A stretch of 64,000 bases of DNA from an uncultured Acidobacteriia bacterium (GTDB lineage: Bacteria > Acidobacteriota > Terriglobia > Bryobacterales > Bryobacteraceae), in NCBI GenBank assembly GCA_903828455.1, contig CAIKMJ010000040.1, positions 1 through 64,000 on the forward strand, written 5' to 3'. The position numbers were made by a program, and so were the translations under genes. Numbering within the stretch: position 1 is the first letter of the stretch; every line of letters starts with the position of its first letter. Below are positions 52,014-62,531 of the stretch, piece by piece. The notes below the pieces were generated by a model that saw only the letters and a program-made list of their open reading frames with translations, did not search any database and was not told the DNA's origin.

Positions 52014-54021
52014 ACCAGACTCCAATCCGCAAATCGTTGTAGTTCGGCCCCCGCGGATTCCCCGCATTCACCAGGTACACCCCGCGGATCAGACTCACCG
52101 TCACCGTCGTCGCCGCCGGCGTCCCCGGCGGATGCACCCGAACGCCCGGCCCCGTCTCCGCGAAATTCGCCCAGTACTGCCGCCGCGCATCGAACGTCAG
52201 GTTGTTCGACCAGAACACCTGCGCCTTCACCCCGCCGAGCGTCGATGTAACGCCCGTACGGCTCTGCGTGTAATTCAGCAGATCGTTGTCGAAGCGGCTC
52301 ACAAACACGCTGTCGGCCAGCGTCTCGATAAACCATCCCCCGCGCCCGGCCGCCATCGACGCGCCATGCGTGTGGGCATACGAAACGCCGCCGCGAAAAT
52401 CCCTCTGCCCCGCGCCATTCAGATAACTCACCGCCGTTCCCGCCTCGCCCCACGCCATCGCCCCGTGCCACTGCGCCGTCGCCAGCCCGGCGCCGAAGAT
52501 GAACGAACTCTCCGACAGCGCCTGCGGCATCGCGCCGCTGGTCTCCACGCGCGCATCGCCCACGAACCGCACCGTCACGTAGGGCCGCACCTTCGCCGTC
52601 TTCAGCCGGATCTCCGTCTTCGCCTGCCCGTAGCCGAACGTATCGTGCCAGCGCGTCGAAAACGACGGCGCCAGCCAGACCGTCGTCCGGAACAACTCCA
52701 CGCCCGGCCGCAGACTCTCGTACGCCTTCGCCGCCTCCGCCGCAATCGCCGCATCGGAACTGGCGCGCGCCAGGCCGAACCAGCGCATCGCCGCCGCGTC
52801 GTCGTGCAGCATGTTATTCGTCCACCCCAGCTTCAGCAGCACCGAACTGTCCACCGGATTCTGCTCGTGCGCGGCCAGGTAATAGCGGCGCGCGTCTTTG
52901 AGAAAGCCCGCGTCGTAGCTGCGGTCGGCCAGCATCCGCGGGTCCAGTGGCTCGGCCTCCGGCTTCCGCTCTTCGAGCACCAGCGGCAGCTTCAGCGCCA
53001 TGCGCGCGCGATTCGCCGTCGCCGCGTCGCCATGCTCCAGCACGGCTTTCAGATAAGGCATCGCCTGCGCTTCGTCGCGATCCGCCAGGTACAACAGCCC
53101 AAGCTGCGCGGCCGCCAGATAATCCTCCGGCGAACTCGTCACAATCGCGCGAAACTCCTCTTCCGCCTCGCCGCGCGTCGCCTGCGCCTGCTCCGACATG
53201 CTGAGCAGCAGATAAGCCAGCTCCCGGTGCAGCTCCGCGCTCTTCGGATCCAGCTCCAGCGCCTGCCGGAATTCGTACACGTACGGATATCGCTCCGGCA
53301 GTTGTTCGCGCGCCAGTTCCGCCGCCCGCGGCTCGCCGCCCCGCGATGCCGCCACCAGCGCCGCCATCCACCCCTCCGCATTGCCCCGCGCCTTCTCCAC
53401 CCGCGCCAGTTCCAGCAGCACGGACTTCCGCTCCGGCAGCAGCCGGAACGCCGCCTTGTAGCTCGACGCCGCCAGCTCCCGCTCATCGCGCTGCTCGGCC
53501 AGCTGCGCCAGCTCGTAGTAAGCGCTGAAGCTCGGCGCGGAACCCGCCAGCACCTGCTGCCCGCGCGCAATGCCGCTTTCGAGCGGCGCATCCACATTGC
53601 GAAATGCCTGCGCGGCCGTCGCCTGTGTCTCGCCCGCCGCCGCCTCGCGGATGCGTGCAAAAATCCGCCGCGCCTCCGCCTTGCGGGCCGGCGCCTCCTC
53701 GCGCGCTTCGTAGCAAAGGAACGCGTACTCCAGCGCCACATGGTCGTCGCCCGGCTCGATCCGCATCGCCTCGCCGAACTCTTCCCGCGCCGCGTCCGTC
53801 TCGCCGGTCTTCAGCAGCGTGTAGGCCAGGTTCTTGCGGATGTCGGCCCGCCGCGGCTCGAGCGCCGCCGCATCGCGGAACAGCGCGATCGCCTCATCGT
53901 AGCCCCGCGCCGCCAGCGCGCTGTACGCCCGCGCCAGCTTCTCGTACGCCGGCCCCGGCTGTTGCGCGAAGGCCCGGCTCAGCGCGGCCAGTGCCAGCAG
54001 TCCGGTGATTCGTATCCGCAT
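51997..54021 (-). CDS. TPR protein with C-terminal outer-membrane beta-barrel (PgaA/PelB/NfrA-like)
   Basis: 674 residues. A signal peptide (RITGLLALAALSRAFAQ) is followed by about 420 residues of TPR helices (RGYDEAIALFRDAAALEPRRADIRKN, etc.) and a C-terminal region of alternating strands ending in DLRIGVWYAFTR, a terminal aromatic pattern of outer-membrane barrels. This architecture is that of exopolysaccharide exporters PgaA and PelB, and of NfrA. The 54021 ATG has GGAG seven bases upstream; an upstream in-frame extension consists only of repeats. Neighbour downstream is a hydrolase-like protein. Confidence 0.72.
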   Translation of the reverse strand: MRIRITGLLALAALSRAFAQQPGPAYEKLARAYSALAARGYDEAIALFRDAAALEPRRADIRKNLAYTLLKTGETDAAREEFGEAMRIEPGDDHVALEYAFLCYEAREEAPARKAEARRIFARIREAAAGETQATAAQAFRNVDAPLESGIARGQQVLAGSAPSFSAYYELAQLAEQRDERELAASSYKAAFRLLPERKSVLLELARVEKARGNAEGWMAALVAASRGGEPRAAELAREQLPERYPYVYEFRQALELDPKSAELHRELAYLLLSMSEQAQATRGEAEEEFRAIVTSSPEDYLAAAQLGLLYLADRDEAQAMPYLKAVLEHGDAATANRARMALKLPLVLEERKPEAEPLDPRMLADRSYDAGFLKDARRYYLAAHEQNPVDSSVLLKLGWTNNMLHDDAAAMRWFGLARASSDAAIAAEAAKAYESLRPGVELFRTTVWLAPSFSTRWHDTFGYGQAKTEIRLKTAKVRPYVTVRFVGDARVETSGAMPQALSESSFIFGAGLATAQWHGAMAWGEAGTAVSYLNGAGQRDFRGGVSYAHTHGASMAAGRGGWFIETLADSVFVSRFDNDLLNYTQSRTGVTSTLGGVKAQVFWSNNLTFDARRQYWANFAETGPGVRVHPPGTPAATTVTVSLIRGVYLVNAGNPRGPNYNDLRIGVWYAFTR

Positions 54022-54210
54022 CGAACGCTCCCGTCGCCTCTCATCCCGTCGCCTCTCATACCAGGCACCTCTCATCCCTGGCGCCTCTCATCCCACGATG
54101 TTTAGTGGCCGCAGGCGGAGAAAATCTCACCGCTTTGCCGCGTTTTTCACCACCCGCGCCAAAGGCCCGTGAATACAGGGGTTCGGAAGGCTGTCCGCTA
54201 TACTTGGAAG

Positions 54211-54570
54211 GTGCCCAAAGTGACCTTCCTCCCCGCCGGCGAATCCTTCGATGTCGATCTCGCAACGCTCCCTTATAAAGGGCACGGCAAGCCCGGCTCG
54301 CTGCTCGATATCGCCATGAACCACGGCTTCCATCTCGAGCATGCCTGCGGCGGCAGTTGCGCCTGCACCACCTGCCATGTCGTCGTGAAGGAAGGCGCCC
54401 TCAATCTCTCCGAAATGGAAGACGACGAAATGGATCGCGTCGAGCAGGCCGCCGACTATCAGCTGCACTCCCGCCTCGGCTGTCAGGCCGTCCTGAAGAA
54501 CAACGCAAAGGGCGATGTCGTTGTCGTCATCCCCGAGTGGAACCGCAACTACGTCAGCGAAGGTCACTAA
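54211..54570 (+). CDS. 2Fe-2S ferredoxin (adrenodoxin/ISC type)
   Basis: 119 residues. The cluster ligands are C-x5-C-x2-C in HACGGSCACTTCHVV plus the fourth cysteine in LGCQAV. The N-terminus PKVTFLPAGE fits the Isc-type ferredoxins (E. coli Fdx starts MPKIVILP). No other isc gene is near. The start is GTG 54211; TATACT ends six bases before it, so the mRNA is likely leaderless. The stop is inside a 15-bp tandem repeat. Confidence 0.92.
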   Translation: MPKVTFLPAGESFDVDLATLPYKGHGKPGSLLDIAMNHGFHLEHACGGSCACTTCHVVVKEGALNLSEMEDDEMDRVEQAADYQLHSRLGCQAVLKNNAKGDVVVVIPEWNRNYVSEGH

Positions 54571-54616
54571 ACCGAAAGCCACTAAACCGAAAGCCACCAA
54601 ACCGAAAGCCACCAAT
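54565..54616. repeat. Tandem 15-bp units containing the ferredoxin stop codon
   Basis: Units begin at 54565, 54580 and 54595 (CACTAAACCGAAAGC, then the same again, then CACC in place of CACT) with a partial fourth. The first includes the TAA at 54568-54570. Confidence 0.92.
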
Positions 54617-54642
54617 CCGGCAACCGCCCGGCCCGCTTCCGC

Positions 54643-55818
54643 TCAGCTGCCCGCGCTGCCCGCCCACACGTCGTCGTAGCCTTCGTGGACCGCGGTGAAC
54701 ACCGCATCCCAGGACCGCTTCTCCGCCGCCCGCCGCGCCGCCTGCCGCATCCCCGCGAGCCGGCCCCGGTCCCGGTACAGCGTGAGGATCGCCGCCGCGA
54801 ACTCCTCCGCATCGCCCGCCACCAGCCCCTCCGTCTCGTGTTCGAACAAAAACTTCGGCCCGCCGCCCGAAGCCACAATCGGCGGCACGCCCGACGCCAT
54901 CGCTTCCACCACCACATTGCCAAACGTATCGGTGAACGAAGGAAACACGAAAACATCCATCGACGCAAACGCCCGCGCCAGCTCCTCGCCCCGCTTCACG
55001 CCCGGCAACTCCGCGCTCTTCATCGTTGAGCGCAGCCAGTTCCGCTCCGCCCCTTCGCCAATGATGAGGAAGCGGTAATCGCCAACCCCCGCCCGCCGCA
55101 GCTTTTCTTCGATCGCCGCCAGCATCCGCACATTCTTCTCCGTGCTGAGCCGCCCCACGTAGCCGATCACGAACGCCTCATCGCCGCGCGCGCGCTTCGC
55201 CGGATCGAACAGCACCGTGTCGATCCCGCGGCTCATCCCGTGTACCGGCCGCCGCGTCTTCTCCCGCAGCATCTGCACCAGCTCCGGATTCGGCGCGTAA
55301 ATCACCTTCGCATAGCTGTACAGTTTCGCCGTCATCTCCAGCGTCGCCGCTTCCGTCGCTTTGCCGGCCTTCCGGCGGCCCGGCGCATGCAGAAAGCCCA
55401 GCGTGCGAATCAGCCTCCGGCCCGCGTACTCGTGAACGTTGGTGTGCCACGACGCCGCCAGCGGCACCTTGCATCGCCACGCCGCCACCGCCCCGAGGAT
55501 GCCCGCATCGCCCGGTCCCGTAATGTGGATCAGTTCCGGCCCGAACTCCCGCAGCGCCGCCATCAGCTGTGCGTTATGACGCCACGCCATGAAGTCCACC
55601 GCCAGATCGTGTTCCAGATTCCACCGCACCGGCCCGCGCCGGAATTCGAACGTCGTGATCGAACCCTCGCGCGTCACCCGCGTCTCCGGCCCCGCATGCA
55701 CCGAAAACACCGGTATGCCCTGCCGCCGCGCGAAGTTTACATACTCGCGGCTGGTCAGCGCCACTCCGTTCACTTCGTGGAAACTGTCCGTGAAAAATGC
55801 TACGCGGCGATGTCTCAT
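54643..55818 (-). CDS. Family 4 glycosyltransferase
   Basis: 391 residues. The GT-B fold is seen: N-terminal VAFFTDSFHEVNGVALTS, then SWHTNVHEYAGRR, VIYAPNPEL and the donor-binding domain with VIGYVGRLSTEKNVRML, LIIGEGAERN and the E-x7-E motif in FGNVVVEAMASGVPPIV. Related enzymes make mannosylated or glucuronosyl lipids. The ATG at 55818 is preceded by a weak GCGGG; an upstream start at 55884 is less likely. Confidence 0.9.
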   Translation of the reverse strand: MRHRRVAFFTDSFHEVNGVALTSREYVNFARRQGIPVFSVHAGPETRVTREGSITTFEFRRGPVRWNLEHDLAVDFMAWRHNAQLMAALREFGPELIHITGPGDAGILGAVAAWRCKVPLAASWHTNVHEYAGRRLIRTLGFLHAPGRRKAGKATEAATLEMTAKLYSYAKVIYAPNPELVQMLREKTRRPVHGMSRGIDTVLFDPAKRARGDEAFVIGYVGRLSTEKNVRMLAAIEEKLRRAGVGDYRFLIIGEGAERNWLRSTMKSAELPGVKRGEELARAFASMDVFVFPSFTDTFGNVVVEAMASGVPPIVASGGGPKFLFEHETEGLVAGDAEEFAAAILTLYRDRGRLAGMRQAARRAAEKRSWDAVFTAVHEGYDDVWAGSAGS

Positions 55819-56031
55819 CCCGCGGCGCCGCTCCCGCTGCGGGTCGAAGCACGCCATCCGCATCGCATGGCCCGAGTCTGGCACCGCAGATTTACGGATG
55901 CGTGCCGATTGTGTGACCGTTCTGTGAAATATCGCTTCCCCGCGCCCGCTTCGTTTGACACTTCCTTACATCCCGATCCGTAACCGTTCATCGCTCCGGT
56001 CGTCTTTACCGGTGTGAGGAATTTTACAGGC

Positions 56032-56370
56032 ATGAATGCAAAATCATTTATCTTATTTGGCGCGCTGAGTCTTTCGACGCTGGGCATCGCGGTAGCCGGA
56101 GTCAAATCCTATGACTTCACCGTCAGCATCCCCATCCAGGCGGGAACCACGCAGCTCAAGCCGGGTCAGTACAAAGTGAAGGTGGATGGCGGCCAGGCCG
56201 TTATCACCAACACCGATACGTCGAAGTCGTTCACCGTTCCCGTTACCGTCGAGCAGAACGAGAAAAAGTTCGATGGCACCGTCGTCCGCGGCGTCGATAA
56301 GAACGGCGTCAACACCATCGGCGAAATCGATCTCGGCGGTTCCACCACGAAAGTCATCTTCGGCAAGTAG
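56032..56370 (+). CDS. Small secreted beta-rich protein
   Basis: 112 residues. A signal peptide (KSFILFGALSLSTLGIAVAG) is followed by a short Ig-like or carboxypeptidase-regulatory-like beta domain (FTVSIPIQAGTTQLKPGQYKV ... KVIFGK). Family not recognised; small proteins of this kind are common in acidobacteria. The ATG at 56032 is preceded by GAGGA at a long spacing. It ends at a bidirectional terminator. Confidence 0.78.
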   Translation: MNAKSFILFGALSLSTLGIAVAGVKSYDFTVSIPIQAGTTQLKPGQYKVKVDGGQAVITNTDTSKSFTVPVTVEQNEKKFDGTVVRGVDKNGVNTIGEIDLGGSTTKVIFGK

Positions 56371-56423
56371 CTTTCACTCAAAGCCCGTCCGGTTAAACGC
56401 ACTTCGGGCCGCCGAAAAAAATC

Positions 56424-56466
56424 GGGGCGGGACCGCCACCCAACGGTCCCGCCCCTTTTGTTTTTT
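56424..56466. terminator. Bidirectional Rho-independent terminator
   Basis: A perfect 12-bp stem (GGGGCGGGACCG 56424-56435, CGGTCCCGCCCC 56444-56455) with an eight-base loop is followed by TTTTGTTTTTT, and preceded by AAAAAAA. It lies between two converging small secreted-protein genes. Confidence 0.95.
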
Positions 56467-56489
56467 CGCCTCCTGACTGCCGCGAAACT

Positions 56490-56957
56490 TTACTTCTGTT
56501 TCGGCATGCAGGTCAGGTACTCGCTCTTTATTTCCGAATTATCCTGATACATCTTCACGTACGCTTTCCACGCTTCGTCTCCGCGCTTCGGCGTCCGCGC
56601 CGGATCCGGAGTGTTCAGGTGATAGGTCAACACCTGCTTTTCCGAATTCGCCCACACGCCCGTCTTTTCGTCTTTCACCAGAACCCGCGCCGCGAAGATT
56701 TCGTTATCGGTGATCCCGTTCGCCCTGTACCACGCCTTGTGCGCGGCCACCGCGGCGAGGAACCCTTTCATCGTGCCGCCGGGTTTGATTTCCGATACCC
56801 GGACCATGGCCAGCGTCCCGTCGCACGCGGGCCCCGCGGCGGCCTTTGCCTGTGCGGGATTGCTTTGTGCGGGATTGCTCTGGACAGTGCCAGTCTGTGA
56901 AAAGCCGGGCGTAGCCAGAACGGCCAGCCACAGTGTGAGGATGAGCAGTTTTCTCAT
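56490..56957 (-). CDS. Small secreted protein of unknown family
   Basis: 155 residues. A signal peptide (KLLILTLWLAVLATPGFSQ) is followed by a short SNPAQ-type repeat and a domain with MVRVSEIKPGGTMKGFLAAVAAHKAWYRANG and VLTYHLNTPD, ending EYLTCMPKQK. Two cysteines are outside the signal. The family is not recognised. TATGCT lies 13 bases before the ATG and no Shine-Dalgarno is present. Confidence 0.78.
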   Translation of the reverse strand: MRKLLILTLWLAVLATPGFSQTGTVQSNPAQSNPAQAKAAAGPACDGTLAMVRVSEIKPGGTMKGFLAAVAAHKAWYRANGITDNEIFAARVLVKDEKTGVWANSEKQVLTYHLNTPDPARTPKRGDEAWKAYVKMYQDNSEIKSEYLTCMPKQK

Positions 56958-57001
56958 AGGTGAAAACTTTAGCATAAGTTTGGCGCCATCGCCCCCGTCC
57001 G

Positions 57002-57071
57002 CCACCCGCGCTCTGCCGCCCGCATTCCGCCGCCCGCGCTCCGCTAGCCGCACCCCGCCACCCGCACCCCG
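57002..57071. repeat. Five tandem 14-bp units in a divergent intergenic region
   Basis: Units start at 57002, 57016, 57030, 57044 and 57058; consensus CCgCCCGCrCTCCG with variants. They separate the two divergent genes starting at 56957 and 57134. Confidence 0.88.
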
Positions 57072-57133
57072 CCACCCCGACTCTTGCATCGCCGCCACCC
57101 CCCGCGCTACCATTTGATTTCCCCTGACAAGCA

Positions 57134-57526
57134 ATGTCCGCACAGGCCAAAAAGGTCCTTGCCGTGATGACCGATCTCTTCTTCTCGGCCAAGGTAATGG
57201 ATACAGCAAAGAGATTCGGTATGACCGTTGAGATCGTCCGCGATCACGACGTCGCGCTGGAGAAGATCCGCGAAAAACCCTCCGTCGTCGTCCTCGATCT
57301 CAATTGCGACGCCGCCGACCCCATCGGTCTCATCCAGGCCATCAAGAGCAACCCCGAAACCAGGCGCATCAGCACCATCGGCTTCGTCTCGCACGTCCAG
57401 ACCGAACTCAAGCTGAAGGCCCAGCAATCGGGTTGCGACATGGTTGTCGCCCGTTCGGTCTTCGCCCAGAATCTGCCCGATATCTTCCGCCGCCACGCTA
57501 CCATTCAGCCCAGCCGCGCCATCTAG
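57134..57526 (+). CDS. Degenerate CheY-like receiver protein
   Basis: 130 residues. The length and alternating pattern are those of a receiver (KKVLAVMTDLFFSAKV ... PSVVVLDLNCDAADPIGLIQAIK ... STIGFVSHV ... CDMVVARSVF). The aspartate in VVLDLN is at the phosphorylation position, but the beta-1 acidic pair is reduced to one aspartate (MTD), and the conserved Lys of beta-5 is missing (ARS). It may therefore not be phosphorylated in the usual way. Confidence 0.72.
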   Translation: MSAQAKKVLAVMTDLFFSAKVMDTAKRFGMTVEIVRDHDVALEKIREKPSVVVLDLNCDAADPIGLIQAIKSNPETRRISTIGFVSHVQTELKLKAQQSGCDMVVARSVFAQNLPDIFRRHATIQPSRAI

Positions 57527-57571
57527 CCGCGCCGCGCGCGCGCACGCTTCCCCCGCGACGGCAAACTGCCT

Positions 57572-58786
57572 CTACAGGTAGCTCAGCCACGCCGCATGAT
57601 TGCGGTTCTTGAAGTTCATGTACCAGCGGCACGGGAAGTACAGCGCCACCACCAGCACCAGCCAGACCGCGTAGACCACGCCCAGGCTATAGCCGTAATC
57701 TTTCGGGAAATCCGGCGTCGGAATTCCCAGCCCCGCCGCCGGAAACTGAAACAGAAAGCCCCACTTGCCGTAGTAAAATCCGCCCACCACCACCGCCGCC
57801 GCATGCAGCGCGTAGAAGTGCGCCAGGTAGTAGAACATCGGCACCCGGCCAAACACGCGGAAGAAATTCTCCGGCCCCACCCGCACCGAATCGAGCGCCG
57901 CCAGCATCAGCATCGCCGGCCCCAGCGTCATCAGCAGGTAGAGCAGCGACGGCGGATACTTCGTCACATTGAAGAACGACGCCGCCGTCATCGCCACGCT
58001 GCCCTGCACCGCCCAGTGCCGCGCGTCGCCATAAACATTCACCGCGCGAATCACGAAGAACGCCGCCGTCGCCGCCCCGCCCATCCGCCACAGCATCCGC
58101 CGCCTCTGCGCCGGCTCCATCTGCATCACCGGCCCGAAACAATAGCCCGCCGCCATCACGCCGATCCACGGCACCAGCGGATACAGGAACAGAATCATCG
58201 CGTCGCCGTTCCGCACCATCGTCGGCACATGCAGCAGCTTCCACAGCCATCCCGCCATGCCCGCCGACTCCACCGCCACGCCGTCAAACAGGTTGTGCAG
58301 CCCGATCATCGCCAGCGCAATCCCCAGCACCGCCCGCCTTGGCAGCCAAATCAGCCCCGCCAGCGCGATCATCGACCATCCCATCGCCCACAGCACCTGC
58401 AGCAGCGTAAACCGAAAGGAAAAATTAAACGACTCGGCAACGTTCACCGCCGTCGCATCCAGCACAATCAGCCACAGCCCGCGCGTGATCAGAAACCGCG
58501 ACACCACCGCTCGGCTCCCGCGCCGCGGCGCGAAGAAATGCACGCTCACGCCCGCCAGGAACATAAACACCGGCGCGCAGAAATGCGTGATCCACCGCGT
58601 GAAGAACAGCAGCGCATTCGTCCGCGTCAGATCGTCCGGCGAAAACAACTGCGCGTCCGCGTGAAAGTAATCGCGCACGTGGTCGAGCGCCATGATCACC
58701 ATCACCAGGCCCCGCAGCAGATCGATCGAATCCACCCGCTGCCGCCCTGCCTTCACCTGCGGCGATACTTCCTCTTCGGCAGCCAT
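57572..58786 (-). CDS. DUF1624 (heparan-alpha-glucosaminide N-acetyltransferase-like) membrane protein
   Basis: 404 residues with about ten membrane helices. The family motif SIDLLRGLVMVIMALDHVRDYF is at the N-terminus, with WITHFCAPVFMFLAGVSVHFF and VLDATAVNVAE following. The family is related to membrane acyltransferases; the acceptor is unknown. TATACT is exactly seven bases before the ATG and there is no Shine-Dalgarno, which makes it a good leaderless candidate. Confidence 0.88.
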   Translation of the reverse strand: MAAEEEVSPQVKAGRQRVDSIDLLRGLVMVIMALDHVRDYFHADAQLFSPDDLTRTNALLFFTRWITHFCAPVFMFLAGVSVHFFAPRRGSRAVVSRFLITRGLWLIVLDATAVNVAESFNFSFRFTLLQVLWAMGWSMIALAGLIWLPRRAVLGIALAMIGLHNLFDGVAVESAGMAGWLWKLLHVPTMVRNGDAMILFLYPLVPWIGVMAAGYCFGPVMQMEPAQRRRMLWRMGGAATAAFFVIRAVNVYGDARHWAVQGSVAMTAASFFNVTKYPPSLLYLLMTLGPAMLMLAALDSVRVGPENFFRVFGRVPMFYYLAHFYALHAAAVVVGGFYYGKWGFLFQFPAAGLGIPTPDFPKDYGYSLGVVYAVWLVLVVALYFPCRWYMNFKNRNHAAWLSYL

Positions 58787-58855
58787 GCGGGCCAGTATAC
58801 GTGAATACAGGCGAACCCGCTGAAACGAAACCCGGCCGCTGAAACCCCTGCCAGC

Positions 58856-59884
58856 TTAAATCTTTGCCAGCCGCCGCAGCGCATCCAGCCGCGCCCGCGC
58901 CGCGCCCGTGTCGATCGACTCCTCCGCCAGCCGCACGCCCTCCCGGAACCCCGACGCCTTCTCCGCCGCCACCAGCGCCAGCCCCGCGTTCATCACCACA
59001 ATGTCCCTCTGCGCCCCGCGCTCGCCGCTCAGCACCGCCTCCGCAATCGCCGCGTTCTCCTTCGCGTCGCCGCCCTTCAGCGCCTCGCCCCGCGCCCTCC
59101 GCAGCCCGAAATCCTCCGGCGTCACTTCCAGCCGCTCCACCGCTCCGTTCCGCACCCCGAACACCGTCGACGCTCCCGTCAGCGTCAGCTCGTCCAGCCC
59201 GTCCGATCCGTTCACCACAAACGCCCTGTGCGACCCCAGCCGCGCCAGCGCCCCCGCAATCTTCTCCGCCGCCGCTTCCGACCACGTCCCCGCCACCTGA
59301 ATCTCCGCCCGCGCCGGATTCGTCAGCGGCCCCAGGAAATTGAACACCGTCTTCATCTTCAGTTCCACCCGCACCGGCTGCACATGCTTCGTCGCCCCGT
59401 GATACGCCGGCGCGAAGAAGAATCCGATCCCCGCCTCCCGCACGCACCGCGCCGCCAGTTCCGGCTCCGCCGCCGCCCGCACGCCCAGCGCCTCCAGCAC
59501 ATCCGCGCTCCCGCACCGGCTCGAAATCGAACGGTTCCCGTGCTTGGCCACCCGCACCCCGGCGCCCGCAATCACCAGCGCCGCCACCGTCGAGATGTTG
59601 AACGTCTGCATCCCGTCGCCGCCCGTGCCGCACGTATCGAGCAGCGGCCGCGACTCTTCTCCGATCGGCACCGTCACCGCCGCCGCCCTCATCGCCCGCG
59701 CGAATCCCGCCAGCTCTTCCACCGTTTCGCCCCGCACCCGCAGCGCCGTCAGCAGCGCCGCCGTCAGCACCGGCGTCGATTCCCCCGCCAGCAGCGCCTC
59801 CATTGCCGACTGCGCCTCGCCCTCCGTCAGCGTGCGCCCCCCCGCCGCGGCGTGGACGAAGTCGAGGATGGTCGGGGAGGGCAT
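58856..59884 (-). CDS. trpD: Anthranilate phosphoribosyltransferase (TrpD)
   Basis: 342 residues, the family length. PRPP-binding and catalytic motifs are complete: [58 protein letters not shown] and [11 protein letters not shown]. It makes phosphoribosyl-anthranilate in tryptophan synthesis. It stands alone, divergent from sucC by 79 bases. The ATG at 59884 has no clear Shine-Dalgarno. Confidence 0.97.
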   Translation of the reverse strand: MPSPTILDFVHAAAGGRTLTEGEAQSAMEALLAGESTPVLTAALLTALRVRGETVEELAGFARAMRAAAVTVPIGEESRPLLDTCGTGGDGMQTFNISTVAALVIAGAGVRVAKHGNRSISSRCGSADVLEALGVRAAAEPELAARCVREAGIGFFFAPAYHGATKHVQPVRVELKMKTVFNFLGPLTNPARAEIQVAGTWSEAAAEKIAGALARLGSHRAFVVNGSDGLDELTLTGASTVFGVRNGAVERLEVTPEDFGLRRARGEALKGGDAKENAAIAEAVLSGERGAQRDIVVMNAGLALVAAEKASGFREGVRLAEESIDTGAARARLDALRRLAKI

Positions 59885-59963
59885 GATAAAGTTGATCTTT
59901 GAAACTTCGCGCGCTCTCGCTTTTTCAAGGCGCAATTCCAAGCATAGTAGCAACCAGTTCCAA

Positions 59964-62005
<2,042 letters not shown>

Positions 62006-62007
62006 AA

Positions 62008-62436
62008 ATGAGCGACCTTCAGAAGACGTTTTCCATCGTCAAACCCGACGCTGTTGCCACCGGCAAGGCGGGCAAAATTCTTGCTCACCTCGAAGGCGAA
62101 GGCTTCCGCATCGTGGCGCTGCGTATGACGCGCCTCAGCCAGTCGCAGGCGGAAGGCTTCTACGCCGTCCATCGCGAACGGCCCTTCTTCGGCAGCCTCG
62201 TGAAGTTCATGACCGAAGGTCCGGTCATCGTCATGGCTCTCGAACGCGAAGATGCGGTGAAGAAGCTGCGCGAAGTCATGGGCGCAACCAATCCCGCCAA
62301 CGCCGCCGATGGCACCATCCGCAAGCTGTACGCGGAAAGCATCGAACGCAACTCCATCCATGGTTCGGATGCGCCGGAAACCGCGGCCGACGAGCTGAAG
62401 TACTTCTTCACCTCGATCGAACTGAACCAGCTCTAA
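62008..62436 (+). CDS. ndk: Nucleoside diphosphate kinase
   Basis: 142 residues. The family motif with the phospho-histidine is [13 protein letters not shown]; the N-terminus reads [17 protein letters not shown]. It balances NTP pools. It begins two bases after the sucD stop and ends before a terminator, so sucC-sucD-ndk forms one unit. Confidence 0.97.
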   Translation: MSDLQKTFSIVKPDAVATGKAGKILAHLEGEGFRIVALRMTRLSQSQAEGFYAVHRERPFFGSLVKFMTEGPVIVMALEREDAVKKLREVMGATNPANAADGTIRKLYAESIERNSIHGSDAPETAADELKYFFTSIELNQL

Positions 62437-62481
62437 GAACGCACAGCGCCAAAAACGCCCCGGCGTTTCCCGTTCCAACGA

Positions 62482-62514
62482 AAAAGGCTGCCCCGTAAGG
62501 GAGCAGCCTTTTTT
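62482..62514. terminator. Bidirectional terminator after ndk
   Basis: AAAAGGCTGC and GCAGCCTTTT pair around CCCCGTAAGGGA and are flanked by A and T runs, so the element can stop transcription from both sides. It lies between the converging ndk and DUF3300 genes. Confidence 0.93.
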
Positions 62515-62531
62515 GTTTTGCTGTCGATTCT

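Noticed and set aside
51895-54105. A 736-residue plus-strand open frame opposite the TPR/beta-barrel gene
   Set aside because: Composition is Arg/His/Leu-rich without motifs; the minus strand has a signal peptide, TPR helices and an in-phase neighbour.
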